Shown one piece after another: positions 37,101 to 48,775 of a stretch of DNA of 64,000 nucleotides. Where the stretch lies: the NCBI GenBank assembly GCA_037178855.1, contig JASJZC010000005.1:1302001-1366000 (forward strand). The letters run 5' to 3'. The position numbers and the translations under genes were made by a program. Numbering within the stretch: the stretch's first letter is position 1; each line of letters starts with the position of its first letter. The notes under the pieces were generated by a model. The model did not search any database, was not told the DNA's origin, and saw only the letters and a list, made by a program, of their open reading frames with translations. This DNA is from Oscheius sp. JU75 (Eukaryota; Nematoda; Chromadorea; Rhabditida; Rhabditidae).

Positions 37101-39758
37101 CACAAGCTCCGTCTGCGTCTGATAATCGTATTTGACTTGTTCGAACTTGGCTGTCTCGTATTTCGGCGTGCCCGACAGGTCTGGACATCCCAGCGCCAGC
37201 TGAAAAAAATTGATCTTGTTGTCCAATAAGGATGGATCTCGTTTGCCAAACAAAGGACTTGCTTTTTTTTGTAATTGGAATGATAATTCTGCGGTTTCAA
37301 TAATTTTGCAATAAAATCATGCAGCATGAGTCAACATTGAAACAAATTTCATTGAAGTTTTATGAACGCGTGTTGGCACTTCTTAAGATGACCGTACACG
37401 ACCCAGCCTTAGTGCCATCAAATTGAAACACAAAAGTTCCATTTTTTTCCTGTTGTGAGTCTGGAGAACCCCTACTGCCCTATAATATCTAGGCAATTTG
37501 AAAAACAACAAAATATCAGACGGTGACGGGCAGACAGAAAAGAATGAACTTTACATAGGCAATGCACTAATATGCTTTCGTTATGTTGCTAAACCGAAAA
37601 GAACTAAACCTGAAGACACTTTCGTATCCGAACAGTACTGTATCCCGCTCTTGAAGCAGTATACGCTCTTTTTTGTGCATAGAAGCATTGTGAGTTCTTG
37701 TGTTTTACTTTGAGCAGTCGGTGAGTGGGATAAAACTATTCGTCATTTTGCAACAGATGAAACTTTTCCATAATTTCCACATCATCACCACTCACATCAG
37801 TTTCATACGCGGAGGCCGCTGCATCCAATCCCCTGAGATCCTGATACGGTAGCCACGAGGAGGTCAGGTCGCCGAGACCCACCGTTAGCAGGGGTTGACT
37901 TAGGGTCTGTCCCATCATGGCTGTCGAGTATGGATTCACGAGGATCGGATATGTTGGATCGGTTGGGTCGCAGTTCATGGTCTGAAAAGTAGCGGTCACC
38001 TGAGGCAGAGAGAGCCAGAGAGACTGCGAGACAGAGAGACTGAGAGACAGACAGAGAGACAGACAAACAGAGACAGACAGAGACAGAGAGACAGGGGAAG
38101 AGAGACAGAGAGACAGAAAACTGTATAAGGACACGGATTGGAAAGGGTGGAATAGGTGGGAAATGGACTAGAGATGGACCTCGGATGTCGCTGCGGCGAT
38201 TGCCGCCGATGGCGCAGCTGAAGACGACACGCCCCCGGCTGCTGCTACTGTTGTTCGGGATGCATGTGGTGGTGGCTGATGACGTCCAGCCAGCCAGACT
38301 TTACGCATCTGGAGGGCGGTGGAAGGGTGGTGTCTGAAAGAGAGATATTTTAAGGGCGAAACGGGAGGTTTTTTCAATGTTTTAAGAAGTTCAATATTAC
38401 AAAACTTCTATGAACAAGAGTCTGGAACTTTGTTCGCTCCTAGAGCGCCATATCATGTTTTGTGTCAAGACAGATAATTATTTCTTAGCCCCTGTAGACC
38501 GTTCATAGTTGTTTCTGTTTCACCATGCCCTTAGCAATTAGGTTGCTTGGAAATCTTCATGGATATTCTGCGCGAGGTATAATATAGCAACTGAAAACAT
38601 TTCATCGTTCCTATAAAGGCAACTAGACTGTCACATTGGTGCTCTTCACAGATTTTCGTGCAAGGTTCTACTAAAATCTATTAAAACTGACGATAAACAG
38701 GTCAGCACAGGATCTCCGCTGCTTTCTTTTCTCCAAGACAAATGTTTCAAGATTCTTATAACAGCTGTTCAACTAAACTGAACTACTGAGGCTAGGCATT
38801 ACGGAATACAATGTGTTTCAACACTGAGCTAATACCATCGAAGATGTTTGTGTATAATGAACATGAGGTGGGTGGCTTAAAAAATATCAACTATCAGCTC
38901 AAAAAATCTGTTTTTATTACAATTTTTAGCAAAATTCATAGCAGAAAAGCGAACTTTTATGAGATCTTGCTAACAGCCACCATTACCTGGGGCAAGTACT
39001 AAAATTCCATCACAATGCGATTTCAGTTCTCAAAAAAGCAGTTTTTCTTTTATTTCAGGCTTGCTATAAGATCGACTAAATGCAAGAAATTTATGATCGT
39101 GCAGGATTGACATTGCCGAATGTTTCACAGCTACCCGAAGAAACAAAGTCGACCTATGTGATGCTTTTGGACCGAATGCTACAGAAGAGGGAGGTACCTT
39201 CAAAACATGAAAAATGTTTCAAAATCAAGATATATAAAGAGACTAATTGGAAAAGCACTGAATGGGTAGGATACGTGTAAAAAGACACACAAATGTTTTA
39301 AGATACCCATAGCGCCCAGGGTCTTCAAAAAATGAAGATTCTTTTAATGTACTCTGAACAAGAAGAGTAACTAGTGTTTTCTAAAAAGTCAGATATTATA
39401 TCGGATATACGAAAAAAGTAAATTGCATGGCTTCTTAGGACTCAAGAGGTCTGGAAAAAGAGCAAATGTGTCAACATATCCACAAGACTCATAATTTCAA
39501 ACCAACTTCATTAGGTAATACCGATTCAAAAATGTTTCAAAGGAAGTATAAGTTGAATCGATCTTCTAAGCTACTACCTCTGAGTTTCTGAGCTTCTGAC
39601 TTCCCGATTTCTTTTGGTGCCAAAAACCAACTCACTTCACAATATGTCTTGACAAGTTCGTCGAACATGCTGATCTCACGGTAGCTGAGCATAGTAGACA
39701 GACGGCATCGTTCCTGTCCAATCGGGTGAAGTATTCCCAGGCCGGGTGCTTGGATCTA
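34146..39758 (-). CDS. protein with three BED-type zinc fingers, probable transcription factor, 5'-incomplete model
   Basis: BED fingers are DNA-binding zinc modules with a W-x-Y/F-F start, a CxxC pair and a C-terminal His pair. Minus-strand exons: 39636-39758, about 38180-38333, 37764-37999, 37053-37199, 36841-37008, 35528-35625, 35189-35339, 34664-34738 and 34146-34341 (stop TAG). Finger 1 (39.7 kb) reads HPAWEYFTRL, CLLC, NLSRH. Finger 2 reads NPCWNYFFRL, CKLC (36.9 kb), then TNMTKHLERHH (35.6 kb), split by a 1.2 kb intron. Finger 3 (34.3 kb) reads HPVWEYFKRT, CAIC, NFMRHLMRHH. Between them lie polyalanine/serine and acidic low-complexity stretches. The linker into finger 3 has GEKPYMKRN, like a zinc-finger linker. 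The true start exon was not found. Joins near 38.2 and 35.2 kb are tentative. BED proteins act as chromatin or transcription regulators, and some are derived from hAT transposases; no transposase domain is seen here. Confidence 0.75.
34800..34962 (+). repeat. dispersed repeat, family B, copy 2 (diverged)
   Basis: The order CAAGCTT, CTCGTTGGGTCGAGCTACC, CTAGAGACGCATCT, CAAACTGACTCGATTTGGCT, TGTCAAACAGTAACTGACAA matches the 46.5 kb copy on the same strand, with more substitutions. Confidence 0.6.
36439..36620. repeat. two poly(A) runs inside a BED-gene intron
   Basis: Runs of about 14 A at 36437-36450 and of about 15 A at 36605-36619, the latter within an A-rich patch, about 165 bp apart. They could mark retroposed ends, but no flanking duplication was recognised. 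Confidence 0.5.
38008..38118 (-). repeat. CTCTGT-type tract in a BED-gene intron
   Basis: The plus strand reads GAGAGACAGACAGAGAGACA and variants over about 110 bp, immediately upstream (minus-strand sense) of the acceptor at 38000-38001. It therefore supplies a long pyrimidine tract to that acceptor. Confidence 0.7.
39080..39196 (+). other. candidate isolated exon on the plus strand
   Basis: An ATG 23 bases after an acceptor (TTTATTTCAG) opens about 39 codons (MQEIYDRAGLTLPN ... YVMLLDRMLQKRE), ending at a GTACCT donor. It lies within a large intron of the minus-strand BED gene. No in-phase downstream exon was recognised, so it may be a fragment, a nested gene start or chance. Confidence 0.25.
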
Positions 39759-40199
39759 CTGATCTTCGTCTCCTCGTTGCTGATTTCTGCCTTTTGTGCC
39801 TATTCTCTGCACCTGTGTTTCAAAACTTCACCTACTTCCAAGAGAGCCGCTATCAGCTTCGCAGCTTCGAGTAAAGAAATTGGAAGGTCCGAAGAGGTGG
39901 GAGAGAGCAAAGACTCCATTTCTGGAAAGAGTTTGGTTATGAAAAGAAAAAAACGGGACTATAAACTAGACTCCATTGCATTTTTTAGTACTAGAAAAGT
40001 TGCCAAATGTATCTTAATGGATTCTATTGTTTCTACTTGTTGCTATATATTCTTACATGGTACGATACTTGCTACTGCTTCGGATCTGCAGACACAGAAA
40101 ATTCACAAGACTGAACAAGTAGATTATCTCCACCCCTTCATCCCAGTCATTAACCAATTAGGGCGAAATGTTTTAAGGTAGGTAATAATGGTGAGACGC

Positions 40200-41000
40200 A
40201 GGTTTTCTGCAGTTAACATGCGGACAAAACTTCTTATGTTTCACAATTTCTGTATAAGAGCAGTTCACCACAGCAGCAGGTCTATTGAAAGATAATTTTT
40301 AGCAAGGAAATCCTCTACGTGAGCCACTGTGTGATCGGTTGTTTGCTCTTAGAATCCCTCACGTTTTCTAAATACTGCCGAAAATGTTTCAGGGCTGATA
40401 CTAATGGAGCGACAGTTAGAATCTGTGTCAACTCACGAAAAAACCTTTTATGTTTCACTATTTTCGTATTACAACAGCCTACTGCTGTCCACAATGTGAA
40501 TCGGGCATCTCTTCTATCTAAAGCGCGATGATTTCTGTGTCGGACTCTGTCGGTTTGAAAACAAACTGCTAATTCATAGATGGTACTAATAGAAAGAAAA
40601 TCAAGACCGTTCATTTCAGAAATATTAGTCCATTCCAGAAACGGTCGAAGTTGGTTATGTTTCACTGGTATAACAGTAGTCCACTACTACCCACAATATG
40701 CCGGTGTCGAATAATCAAAAATGTATATCTGGTCATCTAGGTACGCTACCATTTAAAGTTATTCATCAGTTCATGAAGAATAAATGTTTCATTGTTGGTA
40801 CTAATGGAAGTGTCAAAAAGTTCGGGGCTCTCTTGTTGTACTGAGAAACTTATTGGTAGAAATGACTTTCTACAATTGCAACACTTTTTCTGTTTTATTA
40901 TTTTCGTATACCGTAAAAACTCTTTCTCTAGCTCTTTCTAAAAGTTGCACATTTTGATAAAATAAGTTTCATGGTTGGTACTAAGGAAAAAAAGTGACGT
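40200..41000. repeat. degenerate tandem repeat of about 205 bp
   Basis: Two alternating landmarks recur. ATGTTTCAC with a following GTATAA/GTATTAcAac ... CC-A-CACAA context occurs at about 40237, 40450 and 40656. ATGTTTCA-GG-TGgTACTAATGG-type blocks occur at about 40386, 40786 and 40967. The spacing is close to 200 bp. Open frames through it are shadows of the repeat. Confidence 0.6.
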
Positions 41001-44000
41001 TATTTATCACTCTTGAAGAAGGTTGGCAAAGCCATATAACTCACTCTTTTCGCATAGTAGCAGCCGACTACTCAAAGGATTCACAAAACATACCACGAGT
41101 TCAAAAAAATTGTAGTAGCCACGATAAAATATCAATAGATCGAATTAGGTGATAGCTGGGTGGTGGCCAGACGGCACACTGGACAAATTGAAACGGCATT
41201 GAGACATAGAGAGACAGTCGGCAGTATCAGAGAGACTAAGGGGAGAGAGAGAAGGTCGCCATTTCTGTCGAAGTCGAAGACTGAAAAGGGGACAGAATGT
41301 GCCTTCCGTGTATCGAGTACACACGAATAACAGTTCAGTCTACCGCGCTACGAAGTACGATGGCAAAGCCGATGCGGAGACATCGGTCGCTCTCTCAAGG
41401 CTCTTTATTTTCCGGGAGATTTTAGCAAAAAAAAAAAACTTTCTTGTCGCTAAATCAAATCTTCCCTCAGACAGACTGTAGAAGAAAGAGCTCCGTTGAT
41501 ATCATAGAATCGTGTAGCATAAACGTTTTTGTGACAATTGATTGAGCCAAGCGACTTATCACTTTATAGTCATTTTGAGGGTTCAAAAACAGAGGTTCGG
41601 TCCCTAAATTAGCTTTTTGGAACAGGTAAATTGAATCAAAACGACCCTGATAAGGGAACATGTGAATGAGCTGATGAATGATCATTAGACTTTACAAAAC
41701 TGCTGATAGTTTGTTTCAGCTCTACGGTATATCTGTTGCTTAAGATAAACTGTTAATTTTTTTTTTACATTGTTGAACTGTGATACTTCAGAAAATGAAG
41801 CCCGAAGTCAACGGCTAACTATTGACTGGAAGGCCTACAAGAAAAGGTTGTTTCCGAAATATGGATCTACCACAAAATCCACATTTAGTCTTCTACAAGA
41901 AGCTCGTTCTTTTCCTATTTTGTTTCAGGTATGATTGTCACTTTCATCAAAGCACGAATTATATTCTCGTTTCTACCAATAAAACTCGCAACAAAAAGAA
42001 GTCAAAGCTCTCTACAAACTTTCACTATACTTCGCAGAACTTTTTCTAGTTTGTTTCAGCTCCAACGTAAAACGTTACTGTTGACAACGGGGATTAGTAA
42101 GAGCCCCTTTGAGCCACAAGGAGACTTTTGTTTCTCTCAACTTGTCATGTTCTTCTCTGATTTCTCTCAGTCGGTCTCTTTTACCCTCACTCTCCAGTCC
42201 AAGTGTATCTCTGTAGCGTTCATACTATGTAACAGCACTTCCCAAAAAGTTCCGATTCTTCGTCCGCTTTCCGGGAGATGCATCACTATGACTGTTTCTC
42301 TGTCTCTCTGTGTCTCTCTTCCCAGGTCACCACTCAATCGCGGGAGCATATATGACCCATCAATTGCCGTGAAAGTTGTCTCTCTCGCTTCGTTTTTCGG
42401 AGTCGATTTGTCTCATTCACTGCACTCTCCGCGCGACCTTTTACGTGTCCTTTTCTCCCGAAAAATTGGGTCAGTGCCTAAAACAATGAAACTTCGAACG
42501 AGATGCTATGCGTTGCCCTAATCGAGGGACTGGAAAGTACAAGTTTTTTTTTCTCGAGATGTCGAGAGAATACGAGTGCGAAATAAGGCTAAGGACTCGG
42601 GGATATAAGGCCATCGCGGGTGCATATTACTTTGACAGATGGACACGGTCATCTTCATATATTTTCTCGATACTCTTGGAATCGTTCCTTGACTGCGAGG
42701 GGGACTGGGAAAGGAGTGCATTTCGATCCAGCTCGATAGCCACCCGACAAGCCGCTATCCGGGGACGAAGACAAAAAACGGGGATTGGGTGAACGATGAC
42801 TATTAGTAGCTTTTTGGGGGGACTAAAGAAAATATATTTTGGGGCTGGGGTTCATAAGAAGTACAAGGAATCAGACAAGGAACAGAATCTTGGTCATGGT
42901 GATACACAACAGAATTGGGGGGGTTTCCCTGTCAAGAAGTTCAGGATATAATTGCAGATGGACAGCTCAACCGATACTTGTTGTCGACTCACTCTGTTCC
43001 TGCTACGGGCAACTTCATTACGACATAGAAAACTACCCCTTCAGGCTTATAAAAAAAAGATAGTGACAGCGAAGCAGTGACAATGGCAGCGGCAGTGAGG
43101 ATGAATCTTCAAAGTAAAACGTGCTGTATTTTAACAGAGCTGGACATCTTATATCCCAAGTGAAACCAAAATAGCCACAGAAGTTTGAAAGAGATGTTTC
43201 ACTAGAATGTTGTAGTTCCCATTGCGCATCTCGTATCAATGCTTAAAGCTTTTCTTCCTATAAAAAACCTATACAGAAGAGTAAAGCCCATTTGCAAACA
43301 AAGAAATTGGATGAACGACTCCCATTAGCAGCTTTTTGAGATGGATTGACAAAATATATTTAGAGAACTTGGGACAATGAGGTCAGTTCCCAAGAAAAAA
43401 TTGGAACCCTCCAAGATGCTTAGAGATCTTTAAAACAGTTTTGAAAGGACAGAGACCGGAACACTTTCCAGGTATTCAAAAAGATGTTATGTAGCATTTT
43501 CCAACGGTGATTACTACAAAATGATCATAGCTAAACAGCCATAAAGCGATTCACAACAAAGCAGTTCGCTAGGAATCTAAAGGGTCTTACGCTCTAGGTG
43601 AAACACTAATTAAACAAAATTTTTGATGACGTAAACCTTGCCTTACAATTCAAGACTAAGTTGACCAGAATAAACTACTGCAAAAGTTTTTGTATCACAC
43701 TGGCAATACAATATGTAGGCCAAGAGAAATCTTACGAGAGCAGAGTGCGGTAAAATTTAAAAGAGGAAAGAATGAAAACAGAAGCAGGCATTTCTGTGGA
43801 ATTAGGCGAAAAAAGAAACTGTATTCGGCTTCTTTTTTTGCCCAGTTATGGGGGGAACTATGAGAGAAGAGAGAAAAAGTGCAAACGAACCGATTCTCTT
43901 CGTAAAAACTGAACTGCACTGGCGCCGTCTGATGCACTGCTTTCTGCCAAAGTAAGAACGGATGTGATGGTGAAAAAGTAGACATTTTCCAATCCTCTGA

Positions 44001-44842
44001 GATATTATGGATTTATAATGTTTCATCACCTTATCAAGTATACAGTCAATATGGAAAGGACTATAAAGTTCCGCTAATTCGGAGAGTACTAATTGTCGTG
44101 TATCACCATGTCTAGTGAAACCAATATTTGTATCAATACTATTGCTATTTGCCGAACTCTAAACTATCTCTCTGTCTATATGTCAGTAGTCAGAAAGGTT
44201 TCTCACGTTTCACAATACTACATATTGACAGTCTACCTTGATTGGTGATGGCTTCTTCACACGTTCATTTCAAAAATATTGATCTATCGAATTTTTTCAT
44301 GTTTCATTGGCTGGTGTTTAGGAGTAGTTCCAAGAAGTTGTTCAATCGGAGGTGTCGGATGAGACAGAATAATGTTTGAAGGAAGAACAAGTCTTTCAAC
44401 AACGATATTTTCCTTTTTGGTTTCAGTTACACAATATACTCGTACCGCCTTCCGGTTTAGTATTCGGCAGTCCTGTTTGGTCTTAAAATAGTATCTCCGA
44501 CCTTTACAACTTGCAAGTGGCGTCCATCTGCGACACAAGTCAACTCTAATCTGGAATAGCACTTGACAATGTTTGTAGCCTTTTCTGTCAAATGTTATCC
44601 CAGATTAGAGTTGACAAGTCAAGCCGACAGTTCAAGTTAAGAAACGAGCACTGACGGTGTGAGTCGCTCCGTCAGGAGCCGATGGTTCAACTTGTCCAAA
44701 AAAACTTTTTCCTGCCTTACAGAAAACTCAGAAACGGGAAGATTAAAAGATGCCAGAACAATCTCACCCCCAATAGCCATAAAACTGATGGGAGTTCGGG
44801 CTGGAGTTGCACAATAAGCCGAACACAAAAATAGTCCCTGCT
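41000..44842. other. intergenic region without a convincing gene
   Basis: About 3.8 kb. Several long-looking frames (for example 41931-42521) have no family similarity and overlap CTCTGT-type tracts (about 42165-42320). A family-A hairpin lies at 44497-44632. GACAGAGAG-type purine runs occur near 41200-41250. Confidence 0.45.
44497..44632 (-). repeat. MITE-like hairpin repeat, family A, copy 3
   Basis: On the minus strand it shows the family hairpin (ACTCTAATCTGGGATAACA ... TGTCAAGTGcTATtCCAGAT) followed by GTTGACTTGTGTCGCAGATG and ACTTGCAAGTTGTAAAGG. Copy 1 at 11.3 kb is very similar, so the element is at least moderately recent. Confidence 0.72.
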
Positions 44843-47800
44843 ATGCGGCTGTTCCCAAAAGAAAATCGCTATTTTTGGATAGTTTTCTGCTTCTGGTTCA
44901 TCTTTTTCATCATTCAGCCGCTCGTCGCCTCCTTCTTTCTGGTAATTTTAACTACTTTCGATCTTTCCAAGGCATGTTTCAGAGAGGTTTCGACAAGAAG
45001 TTATATCAGAAAAGGATATCCCTGGCTCCGAATCTCGCAACGTGTATCTGTTTTGTTGTGGTCAACTATCCGACAATTGTGGTACGGTTTATTTTTTGAA
45101 AAAAGGTGCTCCACAACTCGAAGTTTGCCACTGCAAATCACCCAGACAATATCAGGTGTTTCGATCTTCCTTCCCCTTTTACTTTCGGGGGATAAAATTT
45201 TCGATATTGTCATTTTGTGAATTTTCTTCTAGGCCAAGTCTCTCTGCGAAACAATTTATAACAAACTAGGATATAGGACTTTACTTTCCTTTCAACACTG
45301 ATCTCTCTCTTAATAAAGTGCAACGGTGTCTGTGCGTAGCCGGCAGGTAACGGAAATTTTTAAACGGAAACACACGGTAACGGAAATTTTTGTTGTTGTG
45401 GATTTCATTTTGTAGAGTATTTTGAGCTAAATAAGAATATTCAATAATAAAATCTAGGGATGCCCCTACTAAGTTACAGAGCTTCAAAGTTAGTGTATTG
45501 CTAAGAGGCGACGTCACTAACTTTTTGGCAAAAAATAACGTTGTATTGGTTTGTGGCCTCCAACAGAAAAACAGCGCTATGAAAATCTTTAAAAAAAATT
45601 ATTCCGCTTTTGATAGAAGAGAGTGTACCACATTTTTATTTGACAATCTTGACAAAAAACCGTTACTTTGTGTCCAAACCTACAATCTACTACGCACAAA
45701 CACACACAGACAGACACCGTTGCGCTTTAGTAAGAGAGAGATGCGAGTGAAGCACAAAAAACGTGGTCAGGCAAATAAAGCAATGAAAAAAATAACGTTG
45801 AATTTCGGACCGGTCCGCGCGAGCATGCCTGACGAAGTCGAAAAAAGTTACAGGTTCTGAAATCTGAAGAATTCCGAAGGCATAAAGCCTTCATCGTCAT
45901 GCTTACCATGGTCATTCTGGAGACTCTACAGCTGGTCCTACAAACTCTTATCGACATTCTTATCTTTTTTAACTTAGGTTTATACATAATTTCACTGTGG
46001 ATAGGCCTGGTAGAGTTTTTCTTATACCCGCAACAAAAAATATAGGCCGTAAATGCAGTGTTCACCGGTCTCAGACACGGGACAGTCGCTCTGTCCTGTC
46101 TTCTGGCCTACAATCGCCTGACTACCATTATTTTCTACCGAATCTCAGGGTTTCATCATAATTATATATACACGGTAACCTTTTGGTTTGTTTAGAAATG
46201 GTTTTCAGACTGCGTACTTGGCTGTTTTTTTGACACTGATATTTCGTACGGCGGTAGAATTTGTGGGCGATACTGTCCTGGGTTACAAACTTGTTCCTTC
46301 TACGGAGGACTTCAAACTCATTGTTGAAACATTGGCCCTTGTGGTCCGCTATTCTGTCTATGCATATCTTGGCTGCACGGCTACAGTGTATCTTCTTTTG
46401 TTGGTCTACATGCTCTATCAGGTATTCGAATTGCCGCCTCATGGATGATAAAGCTGTTGTGTTTCAAGGAGCTATTATATAGCTATAGAGAATCCAGTGA
46501 AATGTTTTCTCGAGAAAACAAGTTTGGCTGATGCCCCGTTGGGGCTCGTAATAGGTAGAGGCTGTCCCAGCCGAGCTACCCTGACAGAAGCAACGTTCTC
46601 CCAGAGACGCGTCTTCCAAACTGACTCGGTTTGACTTGACCTACCAAGAGTAATTGCTGTCAGACAGTAACTGACAAATTGGCAATTAGGCCTTCAGACA
46701 GACACGCACACACAGACTTTTGGGCATGTAGAACTAGGTAAAATAAGACTCCGAAAAAACAATTTGAGTAACGCAGCTCTTAAATCTTTCAAACATCAGA
46801 ATGAAAAAATTGGTGCATAGAGTAGAAGTCATTCTTTCTCATCGACAGCCATTTTTACGGGTCAAAATGCTATTTTTATTTGGAAATGAATTCAGTCCGC
46901 TTACTACCCGACTTGGTTTTACTTGACCTGCAGAAAAGTTGAAACAAGAAAGACATTTGAGATCTCCGTCAGCAGCACTAAAAGATAATGTTGCAAAGTT
47001 GTTTACTGTTGGTACCGATATGGTTTTCTTGAAACAGAATTGAGTTTGTCTTATTAAACCCTATCCAATCGAGGACGCGTTGCTTTTCAATCCCTTAATC
47101 TCCCTTTGAAACTTTCAGGGTCTTCGAAATCAGGTGCCTTCAGCTCTGAAGACGGAGTACTACTTGACCATCCAGGCAGTCTTGATCAGTGTTCTTTTAG
47201 TGTGTCTTTCAGTCACCGATCCGAATCAGAATGGCAACGGTAGGAAACTCTATTTTCCATGGTTCTTCGACTTAACTTTTCAGTCTACTTCAATCCCGTT
47301 CTCAGCAATGTGATCAACGTGTTCAATACGGTCATCTATTTGTGTCTCAACAAGTAAGCGCACCCCTGTTCTCCAAACAGAAATTAGAAACCCCGTCCTC
47401 TTAAGAAGACTTACAGTTTTGACAGCGGTTACCTCAAAGCAATCAGTTCCCGCATATTACTGAGCTTGTAAAGCAACGCTAAAACAAAATAATGGCTGAT
47501 TCGCAGCCGTTCCTTGTTTCATTGCCCACACTTATGGAAGAGATGTTGCAGTACGACGAAGTTGCCGTTTTTGAACTTGTTTTAAAATTTTCAAGATTTG
47601 TTGTATCGGTTTGGCCATTATACACCAGAATGTTCGGGGTCAAAGCTGGATTTTTTCATTTTGCGACGTTCTGCAAGGTTGTAGGATTTTTCCTGCTCTA
47701 CGAACATTGCAAAGCTAAAATATGGCCGATTTCTGTTGCGCCCTGTGCACTGAAAATGGTTTCGGCCCGGCCCGAGTGGCAGAGCGCTGAAGCCCGACTC

Positions 47801-48216
47801 GGAAGCCGCAACAATCTGATGGATGCGTGGCAGGTCATGAAAAAAGTGATTTATCATTCGGACAATCTAGAGCTCCTTGAAAGGGTGTATTGGGTGCTAC
47901 ACGGTAGTCCATTTCCAGACGTATTCGCCGCCTGTACATTCTCTTCTGGACCCGAAAATTCAAGCGTCTTCCCAAAAACTCCGCAATTGCAATTGTTGCA
48001 GTTTCTTCACATTAGCACACTGCATAATAAAATGTTTTCCGCTCTGTGTTCCTCATTGTCTATTCTCAACAATAATGTGATTAGCAGACGCAGGTAAATA
48101 TACACGATGAAAAGCGGATAGGAGAAGACAAATGTTTCTCATATTGCTACTTTTGACACAGGGAATCGAAGCCCAACGCGGCACTGAAAACTACGGAGAC
48201 ACTAGTTAGTTTTTGA
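44843..48216 (+). CDS. nematode-type serpentine seven-transmembrane receptor, receptor 2
   Basis: Exons 44843-44941, 44983-45081, 45854-46009, 46046-46174, 46209-46421, 47119-47239, 47284-47353 and 48162-48216 join in phase to about 313 residues. Hydrophobic helices include YFWIVFCFWFIFFIIQPLV, the block from AFIVMLTMVILETLQLVL, ALSCLLAYNRLTTIIF (helix 3 with an NR pair in the DRY position), AYLAVFLTLIFRTAVEFV, TATVYLLLLVYMLYQ, YYLTIQAVLISVLLVCL and VFNTVIYLCLNK (helix 7 with an NPxxY-like NTVIY). LTIQ in helix 6 is shared with receptor 1 at 31.8 kb. An upstream in-frame ATG at 44807 is an alternative start. The last exon is tentative: if it is not used, the protein stops at TAA right after CLNK. 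Sub-family not assigned (Srx/Srt-like features). Confidence 0.65.
46510..46705 (+). repeat. dispersed repeat, family B, copy 3 (best preserved)
   Basis: It contains GCCCCGTTGGGGCTCGTAAT, CCAGCCGAGCTACCCTGACA, GAAGCAACGTTCTCCCAGAG, CCAAACTGACTCGGTTTGAC and GTCAGACAGTAACTGACAAA. The copy at 16.6 kb is its reverse complement. No internal RNA polymerase III boxes were recognised. Confidence 0.65.
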
Positions 48217-48775
48217 AACATTTTCTAACACAATTTCAGTAGTGGGAGAGAGTAGTTTTCCCAGTTTTTGTTCAGGAAAAGTTGGAAAAATGTTTCACCT
48301 CGATGATAGAACTGAAAGTCGGGTAGGGTCAGCCTGACTCAGAGTCGCGTCAGAGACCAAAACCATGTCAAATCTAGATTTTTCAGAGAATTTTCAACAT
48401 TTCCTTTATATAAGCAAAGTATTCGACTAGAAGAAACATCTGTTTGTCACAAGAAACTAACGATTGGTGCTTGACCGAACCCGACAAGACCGCAAAGTCG
48501 TTTGCAACTTGTATTCGCTCGTTTGTGTTTCTGCACCACAAAAAACTCGTTTCGGATTAGAGTACATTCTGTTGTTCCCAGTCTACTCCCTATGTGGACC
48601 CGTAGTCCTACTGTGGACACGTTGCTTTCCTATAATTTGTGCTGAAGCAAAAACAAATAATAGTAAATCGAGACGCTTTATAGTCGATAATTTCGGGCAT
48701 TTTTTCATCTGCGATTCTAAAATTTCATGACGCTGGGATTTTGGCGGAAATGCTCTTTCATTGAACGGATCACAG
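48217..48775. other. spacer or 5' part of the astacin gene
   Basis: About 0.56 kb. The exon(s) encoding the signal peptide and propeptide of the astacin should be here or slightly upstream, but I could not place them with confidence. Confidence 0.4.

Noticed and set aside
40315-40665. 116-codon minus-strand frame
   Set aside because: It lies wholly within the approximately 205 bp degenerate tandem repeat.
41150-41205. Possible fourth BED finger half on the minus strand (CPVC after a NAVSI stretch)
   Set aside because: The spacing to CxxC fits, but the aromatic W-x-Y-F start and the His half are missing and no in-phase splice partner was found.
41931-42521. 196-codon plus-strand frame
   Set aside because: It runs through pyrimidine tracts, gives a Ser/Phe/Leu-rich product without domains, and has no splice or start context.
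42839-43063. Short plus-strand frame in the 41-44.8 kb spacer
   Set aside because: No splice context, start context or similarity.
47765-47825. tRNA-like sequence (GCCCGAGTGGCAGAGCG)
   Set aside because: It resembles a tRNA D-arm, but no GGTTCGAAxCC T-arm or complementary acceptor stem follows at the right distance.
47492-48097. Longest open frame of the window on the plus strand, 201 codons
   Set aside because: It spans an intron-like stretch between receptor 2 exons, overlaps sequence loosely similar to the 33.67 kb hairpin, has no family resemblance and lacks the codon bias of true exons.
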